A stretch of DNA of 54,156 nt, taken from contig JAAZAN010000009.1 of assembly GCA_012514315.1 (NCBI GenBank), positions 1-54,156 on the forward strand. The letters run 5' to 3'. A model generated the notes under the pieces. It ran no database searches and was not told the DNA's origin. It was given only the letters and a program-made list of their open reading frames with translations. The number at the start of each line of letters is the position of its first letter. Position 1 is the first letter of the stretch. A program made the position numbers and the translations under genes. Below are positions 1 to 9,366 of the stretch, piece after piece. This DNA comes from Chloroflexota bacterium. Its GTDB lineage: Bacteria; Chloroflexota; Anaerolineae; B4-G1.

Positions 1-28
1 ACAAGTCTCTGAATAGGTGAACTGAAAA

Positions 29-60
29 GGGGGGGGGGCGCACTGTGCGCCCCCCCCCTC
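29..60 (+). terminator. GC-rich hairpin before pyruvate kinase
   Basis: A run of G (29-38) followed by CGCAC is mirrored by GTGCG and a run of C, giving a perfect stem 30-41/47-58 with a loop of about five bases. A short CTCTT follows, not a true T-run. It probably ends transcription from a gene left of the window, or stabilises a 3' end. No gene is visible in 1-94. Confidence 0.6.
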
Positions 61-94
61 TTGCCGTCGCGCACTCCCACAGCGAGATGAGACG

Positions 95-1522
95 ATGAAG
101 CGAACGAAGATTGTCTGTACCATAGGCCCGGCATCGAGTTCACCGGAGGTACTACGTGAGCTCATTCGATCTGGCATGAACGTGGCACGCATCAACTTCT
201 CTCACGGAGACTACGACACTCACCGGCGATCGATCGCTGCCGTGCGTAGAGTTGCCGCTGAAGAGCAGCGTCAGATAGCGATCCTGGGTGACCTCCAAGG
301 CCCCAAGCTGCGGATTGGGGACATTGGGCAAAGCGGTCTCTTCCTTCGTGAAGGGGATCGAGTCCGGCTTGTGGCTGGCTCGGACACACTGACTCTGGGC
401 GAGATACCTGTGCCCCATCCAGAACTCCTCTGTGCGCTCCAGATCGGGAACCATGTGCTCTTGGACGATGGGAGTCTGGACCTGCTTGTCGTGGCCAAAG
501 ACTCGGATGGTTTGAGTTGCACAGTTATCAACGGGGGCTTGCTCCTGACCAATAAGGGCGTCAATGCGCCTGGAGCGGATCTGGTGTTCTCTGCCTTGAC
601 TGCCAAGGATGAGGCCGATGTGCAGTTTGCAGTGGATCAAGGTGTGGATCTGTTGGCCCTATCTTTCGTGCGCCAGTCGTGTGATGTGAAGCGCTTGCGC
701 GCCATACTAGAGACGTACGGCGTTGATATGCCCATCGTAGCCAAGATCGAGAAGCGCGAGGCCCTGGAATTTTTCGACGACATCTTAGCCGAGGTCGATG
801 GAGTCATGGTAGCTCGCGGCGATCTCGGAGTCGAGACGCCTGCTGAGGAGGTCCCTTTCCATCAGAAGCGCATCATTCGTGCCTGCAACAAGGTGGGCAA
901 ACCCGTAATCACCGCAACACAGATGCTTCAGAGTATGATCAATGAACCACGTCCCACTCGTGCTGAGGCGTCCGACGTCGCGAATGCTATCCTGGATGGC
1001 ACCGATGCGGTGATGCTCTCAGGCGAGACAGCAGTGGGTGAGTACCCAGTTGAGGCGACCAGAACGATGGCCGCTATCTGTGCCCATGCCGAAGAGCACC
1101 TGGAGACGGAGCATCTCTCGTGGAGTGACCGGGATTGTTCCGAACCGGTCACTGAGGCGATTAGCTACGCGGCCGTGAGGATCGCCAATGATGTAGGGGC
1201 AAGAGCGATTGTGAGTGCGACGATGTCCGGTACCACGGCGCGGATGGTGGCGCGCTATCGGCCGTCGATACCCATTGTTGCTATGACGCCGAGCCAGAGC
1301 ACAGTCTATCAACTACTGCTGACGTGGGGCGTCGAGACGGTCCTCGTTGACACATTCGACACCACGGACGAGATGATGCGGGTTACGGCGCAGACGATCG
1401 ACAGACTGAGGTTGGGCAACAGAGGTGATCTGGTTATCCTGACTGCTGGGATACCGTTCGGGTTCAGAAAGCGAACCAATATGCTCAGAGTCATCACGGT
1501 CGGCGAGGACTGTGGCGGCTGA
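95..1522 (+). CDS. pyk: Pyruvate kinase
   Basis: Cytosolic glycolytic enzyme converting phosphoenolpyruvate and ADP to pyruvate and ATP. The 475-residue product starts with the family N-terminus (RTKIVCTIGPAS), has the substrate-loop region GDLQGPKLRIG, the K in VAKIEKREAL, the metal/PEP-binding MVARGDLGVE, and the signature VITATQMLQSM followed by PTRAEASDVANAILDGTDAVMLSGETA. Length fits the core enzyme with A, B and C domains; the extra C-terminal phosphohistidine domain of Bacillus-type enzymes is absent. The start is the ATG just after AGATGAGACG, a weak ribosome site. It stands alone, with a hairpin upstream and a convergent gene downstream. Identification is secure. Confidence 0.97.
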   Translation: MKRTKIVCTIGPASSSPEVLRELIRSGMNVARINFSHGDYDTHRRSIAAVRRVAAEEQRQIAILGDLQGPKLRIGDIGQSGLFLREGDRVRLVAGSDTLTLGEIPVPHPELLCALQIGNHVLLDDGSLDLLVVAKDSDGLSCTVINGGLLLTNKGVNAPGADLVFSALTAKDEADVQFAVDQGVDLLALSFVRQSCDVKRLRAILETYGVDMPIVAKIEKREALEFFDDILAEVDGVMVARGDLGVETPAEEVPFHQKRIIRACNKVGKPVITATQMLQSMINEPRPTRAEASDVANAILDGTDAVMLSGETAVGEYPVEATRTMAAICAHAEEHLETEHLSWSDRDCSEPVTEAISYAAVRIANDVGARAIVSATMSGTTARMVARYRPSIPIVAMTPSQSTVYQLLLTWGVETVLVDTFDTTDEMMRVTAQTIDRLRLGNRGDLVILTAGIPFGFRKRTNMLRVITVGEDCGG

Positions 1523-1590
1523 TCACAGGGACTCATCCAGCAAGCTTGGTTCCGTGAACTCCACGTGTTCTCCCGCCGTAATCCCACCTG

Positions 1591-2085
1591 CTACTCCGGG
1601 CCCTGTTCCTCCGATGACATCGCGGCCTGTACGGGTTCCAGTGCCTGCGGTGTGACGCTCGCGCCACAGTACGGACAGATGGACCATCGCAGGTGCATAG
1701 GACGTCTGCATGAAGGACATGCCCGTCTCAACTGCGTGTGGCAAGCAGGGCAGTACAGGTAGTCACTACTGCCTCGCTGGCCACAGCCGGGGCAGATATC
1801 CGGTTCCTCAATGGCCTGCAGCAGTGCCTCTTGCTCTAGCGATCGCTCGTACGCCTCGGCCAGGGTTTCCTGTGGTCGGAGCATGAAGTACACGATCAGC
1901 CCGATGATGGGCAGGACGAGCACCATAATCGTGGCCAGAATCTGAGCCAGAATGTCGCGCGAACGAGAGCGAATATCGCGAAACGTCCAGATCGCCATAC
2001 CGACGATCAACGCGGCTGACACCCCACCGCATATGGTTGCCAGGATAGTCAGAATGGTGGGGACTTTCGCTAGGATGTCCTCCAT
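1591..2085 (-). CDS. Two-TM protein with C-terminal double zinc ribbon
   Basis: A 164-residue membrane protein of unknown function. Two hydrophobic segments (about residues 10-32 and 47-69) flank a basic turn (RDIRSRSRD); the second has the PLPIIG-like PIIGLIVYFMLRP pattern of phospholipase D N-terminal (PLDc_N) membrane modules. The C-terminal half carries four CxxC pairs (Cys98/101, 112/115, 123/126, 137/140), a double zinc ribbon. I chose the ATG at 2085 because GGGAG lies upstream and the first TM follows directly; the frame stays open upstream to 2217 but that stretch looks non-coding. A TTGCTC/TATAAT promoter lies at 2146-2173. Such zinc-ribbon membrane proteins are common in Chloroflexota; no specific role can be assigned. 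Confidence 0.8.
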   Translation of the reverse strand: MEDILAKVPTILTILATICGGVSAALIVGMAIWTFRDIRSRSRDILAQILATIMVLVLPIIGLIVYFMLRPQETLAEAYERSLEQEALLQAIEEPDICPGCGQRGSSDYLYCPACHTQLRRACPSCRRPMHLRWSICPYCGASVTPQALEPVQAAMSSEEQGPE

Positions 2086-2145
2086 GGAATGGTTACTCCC
2101 TTGGTGAGTTGGTGCAACACGGTACGTCTCCAGCACCGACGATCC

Positions 2146-2173
2146 ATTATACCATCGGGCCGTCTGAGAGCAA
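2146..2173 (-). promoter_or_regulatory. Promoter for the zinc-ribbon gene
   Basis: On the minus strand TTGCTC (2173-2168) and TATAAT (2151-2146) are separated by 16 bp. Start of transcription is predicted near 2139, about 54 bases before the ATG. The region 2086-2405 otherwise holds only this and the divergent moxR promoter. Confidence 0.65.
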
Positions 2174-2259
2174 GCGTCGCGGCTGCTCCACTGTGCTGGA
2201 CTCCGTGTTCCTCGCAAGCCTGCAGGCTGGCATAGCGCATCTGCGCTGCAGTAGATGCG

Positions 2260-2287
2260 TTGTTGGGTTGATCAAAGTTGCTATAAT
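2260..2287 (+). promoter_or_regulatory. Promoter for the moxR-DUF58 operon
   Basis: TTGTTG (2260-2265), a 16-bp spacer and a perfect TATAAT (2282-2287). The predicted 5' leader is about 110 bases, in which no conserved RNA structure was recognised. Confidence 0.6.
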
Positions 2288-2405
2288 AAACTGAATCGAG
2301 TGGTGAAGGGTGTAGCCTGGCTTGCCCAGGTTGTGGGTGGCGTGTTTCTCTCATTGCACCCGACGCCTCACTGTCGGATAGAGTATCGAGGCTCAAGGAG
2401 GTTCG

Positions 2406-3356
2406 ATGGAGGTTAAGGACGTCGCAGATCGATTGGTGACGAATGTAGAGCGCGTCATCGTGGGCAAACGCGAGGTCGTAGAGCTCACGGTAGTAAGCCT
2501 GCTGGCGCAAGGACATATTCTGATCGAGGATGTGCCCGGCGTGGGCAAGACGATGCTGGCGCGTACTCTCGCGAAATCCCTTGGCTGCACCTTTCGTCGC
2601 ATCCAGTTCACACCGGATATGCTGCCTTCAGATGTAACCGGCGTCTCGATATTCAACCAGAAGACACGTGAATTTGAGTTCAGACCTGGGCCGATCATGG
2701 CTCAGATTGTGTTGACTGACGAAATCAACCGGGCCACGCCCAAGACACAAGCAGCCCTGCTTGAGGCGATGCAGGAACTGCAAGTCACCGTGGATGGTGT
2801 GACTTATGAACTGCCCTCTCCCTTCCTTGTTCTGGCGACTCAGAACCCTATCGAGTACGAGGGGACTTTCCCGCTCCCGGAGGCTCAGCTGGACCGTTTC
2901 ATAACGCGGATCCGTCTGGGGTATCCCAGCTTGGCTGACGAAATCGCGATTCTGGATTCACAGCAGTTTGTGCACCCACTGGCCAAGATAGGCCAGGTCG
3001 TTACGGTCGAGGACTTGGTGAGTGCGCAGGAAGCCCTGAAGGGTGTCTATGTCGATGACTTGGTGAAGCGCTACATTGTCGATATTGTCGCGCAGACGCG
3101 CCGTCATACTGAAGTCTATTTGGGCGCCAGTCCAAGGGGCTCGCTCGCCTTGTACCGGACCAGTCAGGCACGTGCATCGATGGCAGGCCGTGACTATGTG
3201 CTCCCGGATGACGTGAAAGCGCTAACCATCCCGACTTTGGCTCACCGCCTGATTGTGAGCCCGTCAGCGCGGCTGAAGGATGTCACCGGGGACTCAGTAC
3301 TGCGCGATATTCTGGGCAGCCTGCCTGTTCCAGGGGCTCACGTTCGACCTGATTAG
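2406..3356 (+). CDS. MoxR-family AAA+ ATPase
   Basis: A 316-residue AAA+ ATPase of the MoxR branch, thought to act as a chaperone or assembly factor for partner proteins, usually with VWA or DUF58 proteins. Walker A is VPGVGKT (residues 43-49), Walker B is VLTDEINRA, sensor 1 is LATQNP within the family signature [19 protein letters not shown], and sensor 2 is in [10 protein letters not shown]. Length is normal. The ATG is preceded by a perfect AAGGAGG. The stop codon TAG shares its last base with the GTG start of the DUF58 gene, so the two are translationally coupled, the usual MoxR/DUF58 arrangement. The client is unknown. Confidence 0.95.
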   Translation: MEVKDVADRLVTNVERVIVGKREVVELTVVSLLAQGHILIEDVPGVGKTMLARTLAKSLGCTFRRIQFTPDMLPSDVTGVSIFNQKTREFEFRPGPIMAQIVLTDEINRATPKTQAALLEAMQELQVTVDGVTYELPSPFLVLATQNPIEYEGTFPLPEAQLDRFITRIRLGYPSLADEIAILDSQQFVHPLAKIGQVVTVEDLVSAQEALKGVYVDDLVKRYIVDIVAQTRRHTEVYLGASPRGSLALYRTSQARASMAGRDYVLPDDVKALTIPTLAHRLIVSPSARLKDVTGDSVLRDILGSLPVPGAHVRPD

Positions 3357-4693
3357 TGGGTGGGGCATTGTTGGTGCGGCGGGCATGGGGCGTATTGATC
3401 GCTGGGCTGCTCGGTCTGACAGCTGCCCTAATCACCGGGCGTGACCTCTACTTCTACATCGCTTATCTCTCTCTTGGCGCCCTGATTGTGTGTGCCCTTT
3501 GGGTATGGTCGGCTGTCCGATCTGTCGGGCTCAGCCGGCGGACCAGTTCGACGCACAGTCAGGTCGGCAGACCTTTTGAAGAGTATTTCACGCTGAGGAA
3601 TTCCTCCTGGTTGCCCAAACTATGGCTGGTTGTACATGACGATTCCGATGTCCCTGGTTACTCGGCCAGCCGAGTCGTGCACAATCTGGGACCTCAGCGT
3701 GAGTTCAGTTGGACGGGGCGTGTGATCTGTGAGAAGCGCGGTCGCTTTCGTTTGGGCCCAATGGCCATCAGCAGTTCGGATCCCCTGGGGTTGTTTGAAC
3801 TCCGACGGGAGCTACCTCGGACGAGCAGCGTCTTGATATATCCTGCAACAGTCCCTCTGCGGCGGCTTCCGCAGTTGCCTGGGTATCTGCCGGGTGGAGA
3901 CTCCCTGAGACGCAGAACGCATGACGTCACGGCCAATGCTTCCGGAGTCCGCGACTATCTTCCGGGCGACGGCTTCAACCGTGTACACTGGCGCTCAACG
4001 GCGCGGAAGGATCGGCTTATCGTGAAGGAGTTTGAGCTCGATCCCATGCTCGATACGTGGATCTTCCTGGATATGCATCATGAGGTCCACGTGCGAGTGA
4101 ATCTGGATGAATCCGAAGTCGCGCTCAGGCGCCATGCATCGCTATGGCGTCAACTGGCCCGGGTCGATCTTGATCCCAGTACCGAGGAGTATGCGGTGAC
4201 CGCAGCGGCCTCCCTGGCTCAATTCCTGATCCGCAGTGGAAGATCCGTGGGCATGGTTGCGTATGGACAGGCTCGGGAGATCATCCAACCGGATCGGGGG
4301 GAGCGACAACTTGGAAAGATCCTGGAGGCGCTGGCAGCGTTGAGAGCAGTGGGGAAGACACCATTTGAGGATGTGCTGAGTGGTGATGGCAGGAGGCCCA
4401 GCCGCGGCTCGACGATTATCGCGATCAGCCCTTCAGTGAGCCTGATGTGGGCACACGCAACGCTCTTTCTGGATCGCTCTGCAATCCGATTCGTGAATGT
4501 GTTGGTGGATGCGGCTAGTTTCGGAGGTCGAGGAGACGCGAGCACAGTGAGGGATGCCTTACGGTCAACTGGATGGCCCGTGATTACTCTGCATCGGGAC
4601 GATTCTCTTGAGGAGGTGTTGAGTGCGAATGCATCTCCGAGTGAGGCCGGGCTAGTGACGGGCCTCCACGCATGTGTACAAGCCTCTGTATGA
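3356..4693 (+). CDS. DUF58 domain protein, partner of MoxR
   Basis: A 445-residue membrane-anchored DUF58 protein. Two hydrophobic segments near residues 11-50 (VLIAGLLGLTAALI and YIAYLSLGALIVCALWVW) precede a beta-rich region and the DUF58 signature at about 195-220 (VRDYLPGD, then VHWRSTARKD). The C-terminal part resembles a VWA-like fold (WIFLDMHHE, then a serine-rich loop). DUF58 proteins pair with MoxR ATPases and may be client or adaptor proteins. The start is taken as the GTG overlapping the moxR stop; other GTG codons follow within a few bases. Its last 110 bases overlap the convergent VTT-family gene, an unusually long tail-to-tail overlap. Confidence 0.88.
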   Translation: MGGALLVRRAWGVLIAGLLGLTAALITGRDLYFYIAYLSLGALIVCALWVWSAVRSVGLSRRTSSTHSQVGRPFEEYFTLRNSSWLPKLWLVVHDDSDVPGYSASRVVHNLGPQREFSWTGRVICEKRGRFRLGPMAISSSDPLGLFELRRELPRTSSVLIYPATVPLRRLPQLPGYLPGGDSLRRRTHDVTANASGVRDYLPGDGFNRVHWRSTARKDRLIVKEFELDPMLDTWIFLDMHHEVHVRVNLDESEVALRRHASLWRQLARVDLDPSTEEYAVTAAASLAQFLIRSGRSVGMVAYGQAREIIQPDRGERQLGKILEALAALRAVGKTPFEDVLSGDGRRPSRGSTIIAISPSVSLMWAHATLFLDRSAIRFVNVLVDAASFGGRGDASTVRDALRSTGWPVITLHRDDSLEEVLSANASPSEAGLVTGLHACVQASV

Positions 4694-5375
4694 ACCTCAC
4701 CAACGCGTGCTCGATCGGTGTCCGATAGCGCCAGAGTAGCCAGGCGATGGCTCCCGCGCCAATGCTGAGTGGAATCCACATCCACAGTGGTATGTCCGCG
4801 GCGTAGGCGCCTACCCAACACGAGACAAACACACCGGGCAAGCGGCCGACCATAGCCAGCGCAATCATATGACCGATGGGTAGACGGCTGAGTCCAATGA
4901 CAAAGCAGATTAGATCATCGGGGAGACCGGGGATGAGGTACACGAGAAAAAAGAACCAGGGCCCCTGATGCTCTGTGAGGCGATCCCAGCGTGCCAATAG
5001 TCCAGGCTTGACTAGGCGCTCAACAAACGGGCGTCCCAGTTTCCGGGCCAGCCCCATTGCCAGTGCGGTCCCTATGAGCAGGCCGATCATGCTGTAGAAT
5101 GTGCCCAGCCACAGGCCATACAGATACCCATTCATAACCCCCACGAATTGTCCAGGGATTGGAGCGACGATCACCTGAGCGGTATTGAGGCCAATGCTCA
5201 CAACAGGGCCCCATGGCCCGAGTCCTCTGACCCAATCTCTCAGTCTGTCCTGATTGCTGATCAGGTCGGATAGCGGCCAGTACCAGCGCCAGATGGCCCA
5301 CAGGAGCATCGCCCCAGCTAGAACACCCAGAACGATGGCGACGATCGTGCGCCTTGAGTCGAAACGACTCTTCAT
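4584..5375 (-). CDS. VTT/DedA-like (TVP38/TMEM64) membrane protein
   Basis: A 263-residue multi-pass membrane protein of the VTT (SNARE-associated, TVP38/TMEM64) family; relatives include DedA-type proteins linked to lipid transport and membrane homeostasis. Visible features are an N-terminal TM (IVAIVLGVLAGAMLLWAIW), the re-entrant motif with QVIVAPIPGQFVG, the G-rich stretch FYSMIGLLIGTALAMGLARKLGR, and YLIPGLPDDLICFVIG. Its ATG overlaps the stop of the upstream MFS gene by four bases (ATGA), so it is coupled to the MFS operon. The C-terminal tail (about 35 residues, His/Pro/Ser-rich) lies antisense to the end of the DUF58 gene. Substrate is unknown. Confidence 0.87.
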   Translation of the reverse strand: MKSRFDSRRTIVAIVLGVLAGAMLLWAIWRWYWPLSDLISNQDRLRDWVRGLGPWGPVVSIGLNTAQVIVAPIPGQFVGVMNGYLYGLWLGTFYSMIGLLIGTALAMGLARKLGRPFVERLVKPGLLARWDRLTEHQGPWFFFLVYLIPGLPDDLICFVIGLSRLPIGHMIALAMVGRLPGVFVSCWVGAYAADIPLWMWIPLSIGAGAIAWLLWRYRTPIEHALVRFIQRLVHMRGGPSLARPHSEMHSHSTPPQENRPDAE

Positions 5376-6652
5376 ACTGCGCACTCCACCGTGGTTTCCG
5401 AAGGTGATCGGGTGAGACTCAGAGAAACGATGAAACTGATGGCAACCATTGCTGCCGTTGTGGAGAACAGCACAGTGAACGATGTCCGTTCTAGTATCCA
5501 TCCCCCGATCATTGGGACGACGACCATGGCGCCCAGGATTGTGTTGCCCACGCCCAGGTACAGGGGACGCATACCCTCGGGAGCGATCTCGACAATGTAG
5601 TTGTAACACCCAATCATCCACGAACTGTTGGCAAATCCAAGAATGACGAAGACGATCGGATACCCGAGTATCAGAAACGGGCTTCGGATGAGATGGGCGG
5701 CCAGTGCGAAGACTGGCCCCACCATCGTCACGAGTGCGGTCGTCTGGATCACGCGACGTGGCCCGCGGCGTTCGCACATAAACCCAAGTGCGATGCCCGA
5801 GAGCGCCCCGGCTACCGCTTGCGCGATCACAAACGTGCCGATGATGCTCGTCGGTAGCTGCAGAACCTTCTCAGCGTGGCCAACGTAGAACGGTACGGCC
5901 AGGTCCATCGTGCCCAACAGCACACGGCATACCATGAAGCGTACGAATGTCTTGTCGTGAATGAGTAGCTTGAGCCAGCCGGCACGATCTTGAAGGTCAG
6001 CCTGTATGTCAGGGTTAATGGCCTGAGGCGCCGGCTCTCTGATCGCGATCAATCCCGCGATAGCTGGGATGTATGCCACGCCTGCCATCGAGAACAGCAG
6101 CGCGTAGTTCTGCGGGAATCCCAGAGTGCGCAGGGACCATCCCACAAACACGCCGATCCCAATCCCCGAGATGCCGCTAATGAACTGCGAGAACCCGATG
6201 AGGCGACCGCGACGTCGGAGCGGAATAGCTCTGGCCAGTACATCATATCGAGCGACGTTGGTAATGCCGTCACCCATGGTTGACAGGCCCAGACAGGTGA
6301 AGAACAGTATCAGCATCGGTGTGGGGTGATTGGTCAGACCCGCCCACAACGAGAGGATGATGAATCCAAGGAAAACCTTGCCGACTGTGCCGGCCAGTAG
6401 AAATGGTTTCTTGTAAGGCCTGTCAGCCATCATACGCGCTACGACGATCTGGGGCAACAGTAACCCGGCACGAAAGACAGTGCCCACGAGCCCGATTGTC
6501 AAGGCGGAAGTAGTCAACTGTCCAACAAACGCTGGCAACACACTGCTGACGTTGATGAAAGTCAATGCTACCGCGGCGCAGATATCGTTGACCAGCAGTG
6601 CAGTGAAGTTCCATCTATAGTCTCTGGGGAGCTGGGCTGCTTCGTATGCCAT
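5372..6652 (-). CDS. MFS transporter, array member 1
   Basis: A 426-residue major facilitator superfamily permease, about 12 TM helices, the most 3' of five tandem paralogs. Like the others it has the N-terminal YRWNFTALL motif, an aromatic/basic loop between TM2 and TM3 (DRPYKKPFLLAG, matching the MFS motif A position), the RRRGRLIGFSQF segment after TM4-5, VPFYVGHAEKVLQLP in TM7-8, and a conserved NYIVEIAPEGMRPLYLG loop near TM10-11. The ATG (MAYEAAQL) aligns with the paralogs' N-termini; the frame is open further upstream but that part is out-of-frame sequence of the neighbour. It starts 25 bases after member 2 and overlaps the VTT gene by four bases. Substrate unknown. Confidence 0.92.
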   Translation of the reverse strand: MAYEAAQLPRDYRWNFTALLVNDICAAVALTFINVSSVLPAFVGQLTTSALTIGLVGTVFRAGLLLPQIVVARMMADRPYKKPFLLAGTVGKVFLGFIILSLWAGLTNHPTPMLILFFTCLGLSTMGDGITNVARYDVLARAIPLRRRGRLIGFSQFISGISGIGIGVFVGWSLRTLGFPQNYALLFSMAGVAYIPAIAGLIAIREPAPQAINPDIQADLQDRAGWLKLLIHDKTFVRFMVCRVLLGTMDLAVPFYVGHAEKVLQLPTSIIGTFVIAQAVAGALSGIALGFMCERRGPRRVIQTTALVTMVGPVFALAAHLIRSPFLILGYPIVFVILGFANSSWMIGCYNYIVEIAPEGMRPLYLGVGNTILGAMVVVPMIGGWILERTSFTVLFSTTAAMVAISFIVSLSLTRSPSETTVECAV

Positions 6653-6677
6653 CGAGCTACATCTCCATTCGGTCACG

Positions 6678-8012
6678 TCAGGCGGACTGCGTCTCTTGGC
6701 TCTCGGTCGACGGGACATGGTCAACATGCCTGACCCTGGCTGCCTGAGGTGGCTCCAATCGGAGGGATATGATGAATCCCAGGAGTACCACGCACGTAGT
6801 TGCCGCAAACAGCATCGTATAGGACGTCGTCTGCAATAGCCAGCCGCCGACGAATGGGCCCAGGGCGATGACGCCGAGAAGCGCGTTGCTGACTCCAATG
6901 TAGATCGGGCGCAACCCATCCGGAGATACCTCAATGAGATAGTTGAAGAAGCCAATCAACGCCGAATTGCTCGCAATGCCCAGCGCCAGATAGACGAACG
7001 GGTAGGCTTGTGTCGTCCAGTTCATGCCTGATAGATGCGCGACGAGAGCAAACGCGGGTGCCAGTACTGCAGCAGCGTTGGTTAGGTGCATGACAGTCTG
7101 GGGCCCCGACCGCTCGCTGATCACACCGAGAATCGGGCTGGTAATGACACTCGCGGCAGTCTGCGCGATGACGAAAGCGCCAACCGCGCTGGATGGCATC
7201 AGTAGCACGTCCTGCGCGTGTCCTACATAGAATGGAACAGCAATACTCATCAAGCCGACAAGGAGGCGCGACAACACCAGGCGCCGGAGCGTGCCATCCT
7301 GGACCATGGATCTCAGATGGCTGGCCCAGCCCTGTACTGCCTGGGCGCCGGGTGTTTGGGATCGCTCTGACTCAGGTTCGCGAATCAGGGCCAGAGCAAC
7401 CAACGAGGGGATGAAGCAGATGCCGGCAGCTGTGAAGAGAAGGGCGTAGCTTCTCGGAAAGGGTTGTCGCTCGATGATTGCACTGACCAGTACTCCGGCG
7501 CCAATTCCGAAAACCCCACTCACAAACTGCGCGGTGCCGAGCAGGCGCCCTCGTTGGCGAAGCGGTACTGCGCGCGCGAATATGTCCAGACCGGCCAGCG
7601 ATCCGATCCCGTCACCGGCTGCGAACAGGCTCAGGCAGACAAAGAACACGATGAGCATGATGGCGGGGGTCTGACTCAGTCCCAGGTAGAGCGTCAGTGC
7701 AATCGCCCAGAATGGAACTCGACTGGCCAGTATGCCCATCACTAGGTAGGGCTTCTTGCGCTGTTTTGAGCTGATCCGACCGGCAACTACGAGCGGCGCC
7801 AGAAGCGAGGATGCGTTGTACACTGTTCCAACCAGTCCGATTACTATGTGCGATGAGGTGAGTTGACCGACAAGGGCGGGGAGGATGCTGCTCATACTCA
7901 CGAATGTCATAGCCACCCAGCAGGTGACCAGATCGATGCTGAACATTGCGACGTTCCAGCGATACGCTGCGGGCGGGGTGAATCTGTCCGTTCGGCGATT
8001 AGCGGATGTCAT
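6678..8012 (-). CDS. MFS transporter, array member 2
   Basis: A 444-residue, 12-TM major facilitator permease, paralogous to its four neighbours. Shared marks are AYRWNVAMFSIDLV at the N-terminus, the KQRKKPYLVMG loop, AAGDGIGSLAGLDIFARAVPLRQRGRL, VPFYVGHAQDVLLMP and FFNYLIEVSPDGLRPIYIG. It is the most divergent in the first helices (FVSMSSILPALVG). It follows member 3 after 36 bases and precedes member 1 by 25, so the three plus the VTT gene form one unit. An ATG start with a weak GGAG upstream is used. A drug or metabolite exporter is possible; nothing in the sequence names a substrate. Confidence 0.92.
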   Translation of the reverse strand: MTSANRRTDRFTPPAAYRWNVAMFSIDLVTCWVAMTFVSMSSILPALVGQLTSSHIVIGLVGTVYNASSLLAPLVVAGRISSKQRKKPYLVMGILASRVPFWAIALTLYLGLSQTPAIMLIVFFVCLSLFAAGDGIGSLAGLDIFARAVPLRQRGRLLGTAQFVSGVFGIGAGVLVSAIIERQPFPRSYALLFTAAGICFIPSLVALALIREPESERSQTPGAQAVQGWASHLRSMVQDGTLRRLVLSRLLVGLMSIAVPFYVGHAQDVLLMPSSAVGAFVIAQTAASVITSPILGVISERSGPQTVMHLTNAAAVLAPAFALVAHLSGMNWTTQAYPFVYLALGIASNSALIGFFNYLIEVSPDGLRPIYIGVSNALLGVIALGPFVGGWLLQTTSYTMLFAATTCVVLLGFIISLRLEPPQAARVRHVDHVPSTESQETQSA

Positions 8013-8048
8013 ACTTCACGGGCACTCCAGAGATCAGCCGTTGGACAC

Positions 8049-9335
8049 TCACCTGCTCGACGATGCGATGCCTCCAGACGAAGCCATGCCGAGGGTCAAG
8101 AGGAATCCCAGCGTCGATAGGATGGCTGTGGCGCTGAACAACACTGTGTACGATGTGATCTGCAGTAGCCAGCCCCCGATCATCGGGGCCAATGTCAAGA
8201 GTCCCAGGATCGTATTGCTGAGGCCCACGTATTTGGGCCGGAGATGCTCCGGCGCGATCTCCAACAGATAGTTGGAGAAGCCAAGGAACTTCACGTTTTG
8301 TGCGATGCCCAGAGTGACGAAGACGAGGGGATAGACACTTGAAAACGGGGATGGCCCCGCGATGTGGCTTACCAACGCCAGGATCGGGCCGAGTGCTGAT
8401 AGCGCACTCCCAATCCGTATGGTATAGCGTGGGCCTCGCCGTTCGCTGAGTGGTCCCAGCATGGCGCTTGCGCCAATGCCGCCGATGGTCTGTGCCACCA
8501 CGAACGCACCGATTATGCGTGGAGGTAGTTGCAGGACACGTTCAGCGTGCCCCACGTAGAACGGCATTGACATCTCGGCCAGTCCGAACAGGATGCTGCA
8601 CAGGATGAAGTAGCGTAGCGTCGGATCGTTCGTGAGTGGGCTTAGCCAGGCCATCCTGTGGTTGTGCAACTTGGGAAGATCTTCGTTGATTTGTTGTGTC
8701 GCTGGCGGTTCCCGAATCAGCAACAATGCGACAGTGGATATTGTGATAACGGCACTGGCCAGGGTAAACAATAGGGCAAAGTCATTGGGAAATGGCAGCT
8801 CAGGGTGGTCGATGATAACGCTCACGAGAGCGCCTGCGCCGATGCCCAGTACCCCACTCAGCACCTGGGCGCTGCCGATGAGCCTGCCACGTTGCCGGGC
8901 GGGAATTGCGCGTGCCAGGACATCGAACCAGGCCAGGGTGGCCAGACCGTCCCCTGCGAAGAACAAAGCCAGGCAGACGAAGAACAGTGTCAGCAACGCC
9001 GCAGGATACTCGGTCAGGCCGACCCAGAGTGCGACTGCCAGGATCCAGAACGGCAGACGTCCCGCAATGGCACTGATCAGCATGAAGGGGCGTTTGCGAG
9101 GACGCTGCGCGATCCATTCTCCGGCAGGGAGCTGTGGCAGAAGCCAGGCCCCACGGTAGATAGTGCCGATCAAGCCGATGACAGGGGCTGATTCCGTGAG
9201 ATGGCCGACCAGCGCCGGCATCACACTGCTGATGTTGACGAACACCATGCCGAGAGTGAAGCTGGCGTAATCCACAAGGAACGCAAAGAAGTTCCAGCGA
9301 AGATGGGGAGGGGCAGGGGCGTTATCGTTGGTCAC
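8049..9335 (-). CDS. MFS transporter, array member 3
   Basis: A 428-residue, 12-TM major facilitator permease and first gene of the second transcription unit in the array. It has the family marks LRWNFFAFLVDYASF, RPRKRPFMLIS, FAGDGLATLAWFDVLARAIPARQRGRL, MPFYVGHAERVLQLP and FSNYLLEIAPEHLRPKYVG. The start is a GTG at 9335 behind GAGGAG (short spacing of four to five bases). A good promoter lies at 9367-9394, almost identical to the one in front of member 5. Closest in sequence to member 4 by the shared VDYASFxLG segment. Substrate unknown. Confidence 0.92.
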   Translation of the reverse strand: MTNDNAPAPPHLRWNFFAFLVDYASFTLGMVFVNISSVMPALVGHLTESAPVIGLIGTIYRGAWLLPQLPAGEWIAQRPRKRPFMLISAIAGRLPFWILAVALWVGLTEYPAALLTLFFVCLALFFAGDGLATLAWFDVLARAIPARQRGRLIGSAQVLSGVLGIGAGALVSVIIDHPELPFPNDFALLFTLASAVITISTVALLLIREPPATQQINEDLPKLHNHRMAWLSPLTNDPTLRYFILCSILFGLAEMSMPFYVGHAERVLQLPPRIIGAFVVAQTIGGIGASAMLGPLSERRGPRYTIRIGSALSALGPILALVSHIAGPSPFSSVYPLVFVTLGIAQNVKFLGFSNYLLEIAPEHLRPKYVGLSNTILGLLTLAPMIGGWLLQITSYTVLFSATAILSTLGFLLTLGMASSGGIASSSR

Positions 9336-9366
9336 AGGGCTCCTCGAACCGGCGTATAGTGGGCGA

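Noticed and set aside
2070-2516. Minus-strand frame across the moxR start region
   Set aside because: It covers two promoters and the moxR start and encodes nothing recognisable.
4584-5777. A longer minus-strand frame upstream of the VTT start
   Set aside because: The extra N-terminal part is antisense to MFS coding and has no family similarity; the ATGA overlap gives a better start.
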